From assembly GCA_001048675.1 (NCBI GenBank), contig CCKK01000003.1, positions 558,001-622,000 on the forward strand: a stretch of DNA of 64,000 bases, in the 5' to 3' direction. This document shows, one piece after another, positions 45,741 to 53,470 of the stretch. The number at the start of each line of letters is the position of its first letter. Positions within the stretch are counted from its first letter, which is position 1. The notes below the pieces were generated by a model, which did no database searches, was not told the origin of the DNA, and was given only the letters and a program-made list of their open reading frames with translations. The DNA comes from Vibrio diabolicus. GTDB taxonomy: Bacteria; Pseudomonadota; Gammaproteobacteria; Enterobacterales; Vibrionaceae. The position numbers and the translations under genes are program-made.

Positions 45741-45771
45741 TTTACCTCGACTTAACTTGAGGTTTTAGCAT
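45741..45771 (+). promoter_or_regulatory. SoxR/MerR-type promoter
   Basis: -35 TTTACC (45741-45746) and -10 TAGCAT (45766-45771) are separated by 19 bases, the over-long spacing typical of MerR-family promoters. The spacer holds CCTCGACTTAACTTGAGG (45745-45762), matching the E. coli soxS SoxR box CCTCAAGTTAACTTGAGG at 16 of 18 positions; soxS also has TTTACC as -35. It drives the glyoxalase-fold gene 39 bases downstream. Confidence 0.75.
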
Positions 45772-45809
45772 GTTCATCGTTGGCTAGGAAATGAAAAAAG
45801 GAGCCCATC

Positions 45810-46229
45810 ATGATCCAACTAGAACATATTAATTTAGTCGTGAAAAACATCCCTGAAATGCTGAAGTTTTATCAAACTGCATTTCCACATTGGTACGTGC
45901 GTGATGAGGGGAAAGGCGAATGGAGTGGTAAGCCAAGAAACTGGCTACATTTTGGCGACGAGTATCAATACATTGCGATGAGTGACCACGGTGAACGTGA
46001 GAATCGTGAGTTGGGCGGCCACCAAGTAGGGCTAGCGCATTTTGCTTATGTGACCAACAACGTCGATGCCATCACAAAAAGACTGACCGATGCAGGTTAT
46101 CCGATTGCCCAACCTGGGGCTGATGAGCCATATCGCAAGAATGTGTATTTTGTTGACCCTGCAGGTTTTGAGATCGAATTCGTTGAATACCTGACGGATG
46201 ATCCAAAACTTCGTAACCTGACAAGCTAA
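45810..46229 (+). CDS. VOC-superfamily (glyoxalase/bleomycin-resistance fold) protein
   Basis: A 139-aa protein with the paired beta-alpha-beta-beta-beta modules of the vicinal-oxygen-chelate fold. Candidate metal ligands are the His in LEHINLVVKN at residue 6, the His in GLAHFAYVTNN at about 76, and the Glu in GFEIEFVEYL near 126. Members include glyoxalases, dioxygenases and resistance proteins; the reaction here is not known. Its SoxR-like promoter suggests induction by redox-cycling compounds, pointing to a detoxifying role. Ribosome site AAAGGAG. Confidence 0.9.
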   Translation: MIQLEHINLVVKNIPEMLKFYQTAFPHWYVRDEGKGEWSGKPRNWLHFGDEYQYIAMSDHGERENRELGGHQVGLAHFAYVTNNVDAITKRLTDAGYPIAQPGADEPYRKNVYFVDPAGFEIEFVEYLTDDPKLRNLTS

Positions 46230-46245
46230 AAGAGACGTAAATAAT

Positions 46246-46280
46246 AAAACGCCAGCAGATGGTGACTACTGGCGTTTTGG
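46246..46280. terminator. Bidirectional terminator
   Basis: AAAACGCCAG / CTGGCGTTTT stem between the convergent glyoxalase-fold and CAP-domain genes, with T-runs in both directions. Confidence 0.82.
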
Positions 46281-46306
46281 TTTATCTATCAGGTTTCTTT
46301 ATCGCA

Positions 46307-46846
46307 TTAGCGCTGTTTGGCAAAAACCTGAGTCCAGTAATACCCGTAGCTTGCCGAGTGATTTTCGACAAGCGACGCGCCCATCTGATCAAAATCCGCA
46401 CTCATGATATTGAGGCAGTGACCTTCGCTCGATAACCAAGCATTAACGACGGCGTTAATGGAACTTTGCCCTACGGCGACATTCTCACCAATGGCGCTCC
46501 AAGCATAGCCCGTTGCGTTGACTCGATCTGACATATTGCTGCCGTCAGAGCCTGTGTGACTCATGAAATCGCTGTTCGCCATATCGCTCGAATGTCGATA
46601 AGCGGCGCTTTCCAAATCGTAGCTCCAAGTCAGTGCCCCAACAGGTGGCATGGTGGTTGCGCCACACTGTTGTGTAGCAGAGCGAGCGCTGTTGACCGCT
46701 GCGAGCATCTGCTCGGCAAATGTGCCTTGTGACGATGTGGAACCTGTGTTTTGTGAGCCGTTTTCTACAGGAGCTGACGACTCCCCATCGCCGCCACATG
46801 CGCTGAGAAGTAGGGCCAAAGCAGGCACTAAGATCTTAGTTGGCAT
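46307..46846 (-). CDS. CAP-domain (SCP/PR-1-like) lipoprotein
   Basis: A 179-aa lipoprotein. The ATG at 46846 follows AAAGGAAAGAC and begins a signal peptide ending in lipobox LLSAC. After a Ser/Gly-rich linker comes a CAP domain with the conserved His and Glu residues in YRHSSDMANSDFMSHTGSDG, IGENVAVGQ and WLSSEGHCLNIM. Bacterial CAP proteins bind lipids or act at the envelope, but functions are poorly known. Two or more cysteines could form a disulphide. Confidence 0.9.
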   Translation of the reverse strand: MPTKILVPALALLLSACGGDGESSAPVENGSQNTGSTSSQGTFAEQMLAAVNSARSATQQCGATTMPPVGALTWSYDLESAAYRHSSDMANSDFMSHTGSDGSNMSDRVNATGYAWSAIGENVAVGQSSINAVVNAWLSSEGHCLNIMSADFDQMGASLVENHSASYGYYWTQVFAKQR

Positions 46847-46973
46847 TGTCTTTCCTTTATGAGTGACGAAGAGCAAACTGCGCTTGTCGATAATAACGCC
46901 CAATAACCTAACAAAAACCAATAAAAGCACCATATGGCTTGGAGTGTTTTAACCAAAGACTCACATGAAGTTT

Positions 46974-47930
46974 TCAATCGCCTTGGTTCGGTTGGTAAAT
47001 CGGCAACGTTTCAGCCCACGTATGGAATGACGTTTCATCCATCTCCTCTATCGATTGAGTAATAAAATCGATGAACACCCTCACTCGAGCAGGCACATAT
47101 TCCCGGTTGGCATAGAGAAGATACACGCCATTTCCTGCTTGGCGCATACTCGGAAATATCGGCACTAAACGCCCCGCTTTGAGCCAATCTCTCGCGATAA
47201 AGTGAGGAATCTGAGTTAACCCTAAGCCTTCTGCGCAAAGCTCTGCCATGGATTCACCGTCGTTTACAATAAAATTTCTCTCGGGGTTATACTCACTTGC
47301 ACCGTCTGGTTCTGGCATCCGAATAGGCAACAGTTTCCCCGTTTGTTTAAAACGAAAACGAACCCAAGAATGGTCATTGAATACATCCGGGCCACTCGGA
47401 ACACCATGGCGCGCTAAGTAATCCTGACTGGCACAAATGATAAAATCGATAGGACTCAGCTGGCGCACGATCAACTGGCTGTCCTGAACGACACCAGAAC
47501 GAATCGACACATCAATCCCTTGCTCAATAATATCAACGTAGGCGTCATCGTAATGAATATCGATAGTGATGCTGGGGTAGCGGCGGCAAAACTCTTTTAA
47601 TAAAGGGCGAATGTAAAGGCGACCGTAGGAGACCGGCACATTAATCTTAAGCAGTCCTGAAAGCGCATCATTGTGGCTTTTTAATGAATCCTCACACGCC
47701 GTCAGTTCGTCCAGTACAAACCTAGCGGTATTTGCGTATCGACGACCAGCTTCTGTCAGACGGCTCTGTCGCGTAGAACGTTGGAAAAGCTGTATTCCCA
47801 AGTCGCTTTCAAGACGATGGATTGCTTTACTCACTGTAGAAGGGTCTGTGCCATGCGCTTTGGCGGCTGCAGCAAAACTGCCACCTTCTAAAGTGGCAAT
47901 AAAAAATCGTAGGGACCGTATCTTATCCAT
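46974..47930 (-). CDS. LysR-family transcriptional regulator
   Basis: A 318-aa LTTR. The N-terminal HTH (FIATLEGGSFAAAAKAHGTDPSTVSKAIHRLE) is followed by a type 2 periplasmic-binding-like effector domain. The ATG at 47930 gives the usual MDKIRSLRFF start. It is divergent from a periplasmic DJ-1/PfpI gene, which is its likely target; an inverted repeat lies between them. Confidence 0.92.
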   Translation of the reverse strand: MDKIRSLRFFIATLEGGSFAAAAKAHGTDPSTVSKAIHRLESDLGIQLFQRSTRQSRLTEAGRRYANTARFVLDELTACEDSLKSHNDALSGLLKINVPVSYGRLYIRPLLKEFCRRYPSITIDIHYDDAYVDIIEQGIDVSIRSGVVQDSQLIVRQLSPIDFIICASQDYLARHGVPSGPDVFNDHSWVRFRFKQTGKLLPIRMPEPDGASEYNPERNFIVNDGESMAELCAEGLGLTQIPHFIARDWLKAGRLVPIFPSMRQAGNGVYLLYANREYVPARVRVFIDFITQSIEEMDETSFHTWAETLPIYQPNQGD

Positions 47931-47962
47931 AAAACTCGAGCATTCCATTCGTGAACTTTCTT

Positions 47963-47983
47963 CACTTTAGTAAAGACAAAGTG
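47963..47983. promoter_or_regulatory. Candidate LysR operator
   Basis: CACTTT-N9-AAAGTG inverted repeat in the 126-base divergent region between the LysR gene and the DJ-1/PfpI gene. The spacing and position fit an LTTR recognition site. Confidence 0.45.
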
Positions 47984-48056
47984 GCTCTTCAATCACCAAT
48001 CAGCCCAAATATAATGAATCTCAATAACTTGATGCTCTGTTAGCGAGGAAAAAGCA

Positions 48057-48743
48057 ATGGGTAAAAATGGATTAAAGAATGCACTACATCTACTAATAGC
48101 GACCTTAGTTCTATTCTTTGGGGTGCTTCAAACGGCACATGCGACGGATAAACGCATTGGCATTCTAGTTTACGACGGCGTACTGACCTCTGATGTTACT
48201 GCGCCTTTAGAGGTCTTTGGCGTTGCAAGTCGTCTGACTTGGTTTAGCGATTATGAAGTAGTCACTATTTCCGTCTCTGAACAGAAAACCATCACCACTG
48301 AAGAGGGATTAAAAATTGGTGTGGATGCTTGGATTGGCGATCAGCCGGAACTCGACGTGCTGGTTTTAACATCCAGCTACGACATGGATGCGCTAATCGA
48401 AAACAAGGATCTCATTCACTTTATTCAAACCACATCAAAGGCGGCAGATTGGATGGCAAGTAATTGCTCTGGTGCGTATCTATTGGCCGAGGCTGGCCTG
48501 TTAAACGGTAAGAAAGCGACGACGTGGGCAGGAGGTGAAAACGGATTACAAAAAGACTATCCAGCAGTTGATGTACAGGTCGACCAGAATTTTGTTGTTG
48601 ATGAGGGTGTCATCACCTCAAACGGCAGCCTAGTTAGCTATCAGGCCGCACTTAAATTGCTGCATCTCATGACTTCGGAATCTAAAGCTCAAGAAGTCGC
48701 AGACGCCCTTCAATACTCACGTTTTTCTACCCAACCATTTTAA
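48057..48743 (+). CDS. Periplasmic DJ-1/PfpI-family protein
   Basis: A 228-aa protein with a Sec signal peptide (LLIATLVLFFGVLQTAHA, cut after residue 30) and a DJ-1/PfpI domain: IGILVYDGVLTSDVTAPLE at the start and the nucleophile-elbow Cys in MASNCSGAYLLAEAG at about 141. It lacks the AraC HTH of the related GATase1 regulators. Family members act as glyoxalase III, amidases, chaperones or isonitrile hydratases; a periplasmic version is unusual. Ribosome site GCGAGGAAAA. Likely controlled by the divergent LysR protein. Confidence 0.88.
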   Translation: MGKNGLKNALHLLIATLVLFFGVLQTAHATDKRIGILVYDGVLTSDVTAPLEVFGVASRLTWFSDYEVVTISVSEQKTITTEEGLKIGVDAWIGDQPELDVLVLTSSYDMDALIENKDLIHFIQTTSKAADWMASNCSGAYLLAEAGLLNGKKATTWAGGENGLQKDYPAVDVQVDQNFVVDEGVITSNGSLVSYQAALKLLHLMTSESKAQEVADALQYSRFSTQPF

Positions 48744-48763
48744 GCGGGCAAGGACGAAACCGC

Positions 48764-48793
48764 AGGTAACCTTTGAAGCTTCAGAGGTTACCT
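48764..48793. repeat. 30-bp near-perfect palindrome
   Basis: Outer arms AGGTAACCT (48764-48772) and AGGTTACCT (48785-48793) surround GAAGCTTC; only two positions break the symmetry. No T-run follows, so it is either a weak terminator of the PfpI transcript or an operator before the sigma-factor gene. Confidence 0.65.
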
Positions 48794-48827
48794 TGCTACT
48801 CAGCTCTACACTTCTGATCTTAATCCT

Positions 48828-49313
48828 ATGGAAAAACACAAACGATACGAAGCACTGACGAAGGAGCGATACCAAGATATCTATCGTCTCGCATATTGGC
48901 TATGCAAAGATCATCACCTTGCTCAAGATTTGGCGCAAGACACCTTCCTGAAAGCGTGGCGATTCTTTGATAACTTAAATGATCCCAATGCCGCGAAGCC
49001 TTGGCTCATCACCATTTTGCGTCGTGAGAATGCTCGGCGCTTTGATAAAAAGCAGTACGATTTTGTCGATATTGATGAGTGTGTAATACAGGCAAAAACC
49101 TACCCTGGCAGTGACCACGACATGGCACAAGATTGGCTTCAAAAACAAATGATGATTCTCGAACCCAAATACCGAGAGCCATTGGTCTTAAAACTCGTAG
49201 TCGGGTTTAATCATAATGAAATTGCTCAAGTATTAGAGCTTAATCACAACACCGTGGCGACTCGATTATTCAGAGCACGCAATCAGATCATTGCGCAGAG
49301 GGAGCGCGATTAA
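48828..49313 (+). CDS. ECF-type RNA polymerase sigma factor
   Basis: A 161-aa sigma-70 family member with only regions 2 and 4: YRLAYWLCKDHHLAQDLAQDTFLKAW (region 2) and a region 4 HTH (GFNHNEIAQVLELNHNTVATRLFRARNQI). Such factors switch on small stress regulons and usually have an anti-sigma gene next door. None is evident here; the next gene is a VC0807-type membrane protein 167 bases downstream, which could be a target or a non-classical membrane regulator (inference). A possible ribosome site before the ATG is weak. Confidence 0.92.
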   Translation: MEKHKRYEALTKERYQDIYRLAYWLCKDHHLAQDLAQDTFLKAWRFFDNLNDPNAAKPWLITILRRENARRFDKKQYDFVDIDECVIQAKTYPGSDHDMAQDWLQKQMMILEPKYREPLVLKLVVGFNHNEIAQVLELNHNTVATRLFRARNQIIAQRERD

Positions 49314-49480
49314 GACACAAAAAAGTAGTCAATCATGTCAACTAACTGGCTATGCTCCGGTCTATTTCATAAGTCGTTACACAACTCGGCGCTTTAACGC
49401 TTTACATCAAGCGCGACTAGATGAACACTTCTCGTCAAAGTACAATAACAGCCGACATAGAGTAGAGTCAGTAAAACATT

Positions 49481-50176
49481 ATGAGTAACACAACGGCGAA
49501 AAAGCCGAATCCCCTATTCGAGATTCTTTTTAACGTATTCATCCCTTCCTTTATTTTGATGAAGTTTAGCGGCGATGAACACCTAGGAACAGCAATGGCG
49601 CTGGTTGTCGCTTTGCTATTTCCTATCATTTACGGCGGTATGGACCTTGTCCGGAACAAGAAATTTAACTTTATTTCTGCACTTGGCTTTATCAGTGTTT
49701 TATTAACTGGCGGCATTGGCTTGTTAGAGCTTGATACACGTTGGTTAGCCTTGAAAGAAGCCCTGATCCCTGGCCTGATCGGTTTAGCGGTTTTGGGCTC
49801 AACGTTTACCCGCTACCCACTGATGCAGAAGTTAGTACTGAATGACACGGTATTGAATTTATCGCTGATTAACGAACGCTTGAAAGAGAACGGTCAATCA
49901 GAGGCATTTGAACGTTGTCTAATGTCATCAAACTATCTGTTTGCGAGTACTTTTGCGTTCTCATCCGCGATGAACTACTTCCTTGCGACTTGGATCGTGA
50001 CCAGTCCTTCGGGCACGGCTGCCTTTAATGAAGAGTTGGGTAAGATGACGCTTTACAGCTACCCGATGATTGCAATTCCAAGCATGTTAATGATGTTCGG
50101 TATTTTTTATTACATTTGGCGTCAAGTACGTACGATGACATCGCTCGAAACAGAACAAATTTTCCATCTAAAATAG
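49481..50176 (+). CDS. VC0807-family membrane protein
   Basis: A 231-aa inner-membrane protein with about five to six hydrophobic helices (for example FNVFIPSFILMKF, ALVVALLFPIIYGGM, ALGFISVLLTGGIGLLEL). It matches the 'VC0807 family' of uncharacterised Vibrio and gamma-proteobacterial proteins. The loop between helices 4 and 5 holds the conserved NDTVLNLSLINERLKENG. Function unknown; it follows an ECF sigma gene and ends in a strong terminator. Confidence 0.88.
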   Translation: MSNTTAKKPNPLFEILFNVFIPSFILMKFSGDEHLGTAMALVVALLFPIIYGGMDLVRNKKFNFISALGFISVLLTGGIGLLELDTRWLALKEALIPGLIGLAVLGSTFTRYPLMQKLVLNDTVLNLSLINERLKENGQSEAFERCLMSSNYLFASTFAFSSAMNYFLATWIVTSPSGTAAFNEELGKMTLYSYPMIAIPSMLMMFGIFYYIWRQVRTMTSLETEQIFHLK

Positions 50177-50200
50177 TCCCATCATTACAAATAACCCATC

Positions 50201-50228
50201 AAAAAGGGAGGATTTTATCCTCCCTTTT
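50201..50228. terminator. Bidirectional terminator
   Basis: AAAAGGGAGGAT / ATCCTCCCTTTT stem with a three-base loop, between the convergent VC0807-type and MDR genes. Confidence 0.88.
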
Positions 50229-50248
50229 CTCAACAGACTCACTGTAAT

Positions 50249-51172
50249 TCATAGCGTCAAAATGATTTTTCCTGACACTGCCGATGAGCGTTGCTCAACC
50301 ATTTCAATCGCAGTTTGAAAATCCTCTAGTGGCAGCTCAGACGCTACATTTAACTTTATATCGTTGGCAATAAAGTGGTCTAACATTTCAGCGAATACCG
50401 CTTTTCTCCCGCCTTTACCTACCGACTCTTCCCAATATCGCAAAAAGAAGGTGCTAAAGTCGATGTTGTTGGTCTTCATCGATTCAAAAAACGCCGGCGT
50501 ATAAGGCGCCAACGACAACGTTCCGTAGTTGATGTATTGACCGTTTTCTTTCAAGGTACGAATGAGATACGTGCCAGCCTCACCACCTATCGCATCCAAA
50601 GCGGCCGTTGGTTGTGGCAGTTTGCGCGTTTGCAGTTGCACGTGTAAGTCTTGCTTCGCGTCCAACACTGGAATCGTATCGTATGGATACTCGTCTGGCT
50701 TTGAAGTCACAGCAATCAGTGTAAAACCCAGTGAATGAGCAAGCTGGGCAAATATCTTACCGATCGCTGACCCTGCCGCATTGATGTACAACTGGCAGGC
50801 ATAGCCGTTATCCAAACTTTCAGGTAGCGGAAAAAGATTCTCGGGCGAAGCATCTATGCAGTATTGCCAAGTACCACTCATCGCCACCAACACTTTTTGC
50901 CCAACTTGAAGGCCAGTTTGACCAACAGCACTGACGTCCACCACACGCCCAACCGCTTCAAATCCCGGCACGCGAGGTGGTACGTGAACGCGGCGGTATT
51001 GCCCAACACCATAAATGGAAAGCAAGTCACTTGGGTTAATGTTTGTAGCTTCGAGCCTCACCCGAATCTTGCCCTGAACAAGCGGTTTGAGGGGCTCTTT
51101 TTCCAACGACAGCGACGTTTTGGGCTGACCAAAACAGAATTGATTCACTCGAGTATTTATCGTTGGTGCCAT
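50249..51172 (-). CDS. Zinc-independent MDR quinone-oxidoreductase/enoyl-reductase-like protein, probable internal deletion
   Basis: A 307-aa medium-chain dehydrogenase/reductase of the MECR/QOR type. The GroES-like half has RLEATNINPSDLLSIYG and VPGFEAVGRVVDV; the Rossmann half has NAAGSAIGKIFAQLAHSLGF, the NADPH site. Relatives have about 22-25 residues between the YIN motif and this AAGSAIG motif (a PLTAW-type segment and the first Rossmann strand). Here YIN runs straight into AAGSAIG, so this part of the cofactor fold appears lost in frame. The enzyme may be inactive. It is next to, and read in the same direction as, an AraC regulator. Confidence 0.82.
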   Translation of the reverse strand: MAPTINTRVNQFCFGQPKTSLSLEKEPLKPLVQGKIRVRLEATNINPSDLLSIYGVGQYRRVHVPPRVPGFEAVGRVVDVSAVGQTGLQVGQKVLVAMSGTWQYCIDASPENLFPLPESLDNGYACQLYINAAGSAIGKIFAQLAHSLGFTLIAVTSKPDEYPYDTIPVLDAKQDLHVQLQTRKLPQPTAALDAIGGEAGTYLIRTLKENGQYINYGTLSLAPYTPAFFESMKTNNIDFSTFFLRYWEESVGKGGRKAVFAEMLDHFIANDIKLNVASELPLEDFQTAIEMVEQRSSAVSGKIILTL

Positions 51173-51260
51173 TGTTATTCATACCATGTAATTGAAATTC
51201 AAAAAGGAAGTTTCGCGACTTCTACTCAAAAGCATTAAGTGAAGTCGAAGCTCTGTATTT

Positions 51261-52094
51261 CTACCTGCGCGATGCGCCGTTCACTCTAAACTGTTGTGGC
51301 GTCATATCAAAATAGGCTTTAAATGCTTTGATGTAGGATGAGTCGTTTTGATAACCCACTAGGTCTGCAATGGCTTGGATTGGCAACGATTCATCTAACA
51401 AAGAAAGCGAGTAAATCAGCCGAATTTGTTGCCGCCAAAGCAGAAATGAAGTGTTGAATTCCTTGGCGAACAACCGTGATAAAGTGCGCTCAGACGCCCC
51501 AATTTTCTCCCCCCACTCTTTTAGCGAACAGCTCAACGCGGGCTCGTCAGTCAGTTGCTCGAAAATCAGTTTGAGTCGTCTGTCTTGTGGCAGTAATAAC
51601 TGAAATGTCTGCACGTTGCTTTTCAAAATTTGATCATGCAACACCGCCAGCAAATGCAGCACTTCTTCATGGCTTGCCTCATTTTCACACTGTCTGCGGA
51701 TCTCTTGTAAAAGCTCATTTAAAAACGGCGTTAAAGCAATGGTTCTCACTTGTGGCTCGTACATTGCGCCAAACGCAGGGTTAAGGTAAATGCCAACAAA
51801 GATCGTGTTACTCAGAGCAATCGACTCGTGTTGAACACCCGCAGGAACAAATAACGCAGAAGTGTGCGGAACCAAATGCTGATAATGCTCCGTTTGCGTT
51901 TGCAATAACCCTTTGATAGGAAAGATGATTTGATGCCAAGTGTGTTGATGCAGCGCATCAATGTAACCTTTTGGCATGTCGATGGTTTTCACCAAAACAG
52001 GAGAATGGGGATTCGCGGCCATCATTTCATTGGAGGTCATGACGCCTGACTTCGAATCAATTTGGCGAGTTAGCATTGTTGATTGTCTTTTCAT
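51261..52094 (-). CDS. AraC-family regulator with cupin sensor (NimR-like)
   Basis: A 277-aa regulator. The N-terminal cupin-type sensor includes ALHQHTWHQIIFPIKGLLQT, and the C-terminal double HTH contains GEKIGASERTLSRLFAKE and IADLVGYQNDSSYIKAFKAY. The layout resembles E. coli NimR/YeaM. It is 88 bases upstream of the MDR gene, its likely target, and divergent from yiiM. Confidence 0.9.
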   Translation of the reverse strand: MKRQSTMLTRQIDSKSGVMTSNEMMAANPHSPVLVKTIDMPKGYIDALHQHTWHQIIFPIKGLLQTQTEHYQHLVPHTSALFVPAGVQHESIALSNTIFVGIYLNPAFGAMYEPQVRTIALTPFLNELLQEIRRQCENEASHEEVLHLLAVLHDQILKSNVQTFQLLLPQDRRLKLIFEQLTDEPALSCSLKEWGEKIGASERTLSRLFAKEFNTSFLLWRQQIRLIYSLSLLDESLPIQAIADLVGYQNDSSYIKAFKAYFDMTPQQFRVNGASRR

Positions 52095-52185
52095 CCCTAT
52101 TCCGACACAAGTTCACTAGGCTATCATGCTCCGCATCGCGAATGAAGGTAAACACTTTATCTCTCATTCATAATAAGGAGGTTAC

Positions 52186-52878
52186 ATGAAGAAAATCGGC
52201 GTCGTAAAAGCTGTACTAGCAGGGAAAACTGTCCCTTATGCTCATGGAGCGCAAAGCGCAATCAACAAACAAGTGTTGCCCGAGCGCCAGCACGCAACAG
52301 AGCTTGGTTTTATCAGTGATGAGCAAGGCGATCCACGCTTTCATGGTGGAATTCAAAAAGCGCTTCATATTTACCCAAGCGAGCACTACCCAATCTGGCA
52401 ACAACAATTAGGCGAAAGAACTATTTTCCAATCCGCTGGCGGCTTTGGCGAAAACATCAGCTCCGAGGGCGTCACCGAATCCACGATTTGCTTGAAAGAT
52501 AAAATCCGTATCGGCTCAACACTACTTGAAGTGTCGCAAGGTCGCATGCCTTGTTGGAAACTTAACGTACGATTTGACCAACACGACATGGCGAGAAGAC
52601 TGCAAGATACGCTTCGAACAGGCTGGTATTTCCGAGTATTGGAAGAAGGCGATATCGGTGCAGGTGACGAGATTATTCTGTGTGAAAGACCTTATCCAGA
52701 ATGGCCACTGGCTCGCATCATGGGCGCGGTTTTCACTGGCTGTTTAGATAGAGAAGAACTCACTAAGCTGTCTGAACTGCCGTTAGTCGAATCTTGGGGC
52801 AAGTTGGTCGAGCGCCGTCTAGAAACTGGCGAAGTCGAGGATTGGGAAATGCGCTTGGTTGGCCCAACAAGACAATAA
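52186..52878 (+). CDS. yiiM: MOSC-domain molybdenum-cofactor protein YiiM
   Basis: A 230-aa MOSC protein of the YiiM type. The conserved cysteine that holds molybdenum is in SQGRMPCWKLNVRFD at about residue 124. Earlier motifs are DPRFHGGIQKALHIYPSEHY and GGFGENISSEGVTE, and a C-terminal 3-alpha domain ends in RRLETGEVEDWEMRL. YiiM reduces N-hydroxylated purines and protects against toxic base analogues. Ribosome site AAGGAGG. Confidence 0.93.
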   Translation: MKKIGVVKAVLAGKTVPYAHGAQSAINKQVLPERQHATELGFISDEQGDPRFHGGIQKALHIYPSEHYPIWQQQLGERTIFQSAGGFGENISSEGVTESTICLKDKIRIGSTLLEVSQGRMPCWKLNVRFDQHDMARRLQDTLRTGWYFRVLEEGDIGAGDEIILCERPYPEWPLARIMGAVFTGCLDREELTKLSELPLVESWGKLVERRLETGEVEDWEMRLVGPTRQ

Positions 52879-52902
52879 AAAACGCAGAGTAAAAGCTCTG
52901 CG
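52878..52902 (-). terminator. Terminator of the cupin cluster
   Basis: CGCAGAG / CTCTGCG stem; in the minus direction it is followed by T6 (plus strand AAAAAA at 52877-52882). It mainly ends the minus-strand cupin cluster and may also slow yiiM transcription. Confidence 0.75.
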
Positions 52903-52929
52903 CTCACTATAAAAACGTGGCCTTGGTTA

Positions 52930-53427
52930 TTACTGTCCTGCTGCATACTGACCATCGGTGACTTGCTCTTTCCAGATAACGTTTTCACCGTCTTTTGACG
53001 CCGTAACCACTAGGTGAGTCATTGGCGCATTTGGTGTTGCACCGTGCCAATGGTCGATACCAGGAGGACACCAGACACTATCACCAGCAGCAAATCGAAT
53101 TACATGCCCATCACGCGTTCCTGTAAGTGCGGTACCGGAAGTGACGATCATGTGTTGTCCTGCAGGGTGAGTATGCCAAGCGGTTCGAGCTCCTGCATCA
53201 AAAGTGACATAGGCGGCGCTGTAGTTTGCAACTTCGTTTTCAGGAAACAACATCTCGACGTTAACTTTCCCGGTAAATAGGTTTTCAGGTCCTTGAAACG
53301 ATTTCTGATCAGCAGAGCGATAAACTTGCTGCGAAGATGAGTTACCATCGGCTGCTTGAGCGATTGGAAGCATAAATCCCGTCGACAACAGCACAGACCA
53401 AATAAACAATGATGATTTATTTTTCAT
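52930..53427 (-). CDS. Secreted single-domain cupin
   Basis: A 165-aa periplasmic cupin. The signal peptide ends at PIAQAADG. The cupin metal motif includes FDAGARTAWHTHPAGQHMIVTSG and a second His in CPPGIDHWHGATP. This is the family often annotated next to carboxymuconolactone decarboxylases, possibly as a metal-dependent isomerase or dioxygenase; the reaction is unproven. It is the last gene of a four-gene cluster divergent from an AraC regulator. Confidence 0.9.
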   Translation of the reverse strand: MKNKSSLFIWSVLLSTGFMLPIAQAADGNSSSQQVYRSADQKSFQGPENLFTGKVNVEMLFPENEVANYSAAYVTFDAGARTAWHTHPAGQHMIVTSGTALTGTRDGHVIRFAAGDSVWCPPGIDHWHGATPNAPMTHLVVTASKDGENVIWKEQVTDGQYAAGQ

Positions 53428-53470
53428 AAAACGAATTCCTTTCTAATTGATATGATTGGCCAAATAATAT

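Larger units (their letters stand above)
44741..45809. other. Gene-poor region with diverged repeats
   Basis: About 1.07 kb with no convincing gene. A 190-codon open frame on the minus strand (44798-45370) has one hydrophobic stretch but no ribosome site, and its N-terminal part translates one copy of a repeat, so I treat it as spurious or relic. The region contains the two 85-88-base diverged repeats listed below, a small palindromic unit at 45547-45580, and the SoxR-like promoter of the next gene. Confidence 0.55.

Noticed and set aside
44741..45809. Integron cassette (attC) or insertion-sequence remnant
   Set aside because: No integrase, no transposase and no attC-like core sites; the repeats seen are direct and palindromic intergenic repeats instead.
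49291..49488. Possible anti-sigma gene overlapping the end of the ECF sigma gene
   Set aside because: The 65-codon frame has no zinc-binding HxxxCxxC motif or membrane segment and no ribosome site; it is probably chance.
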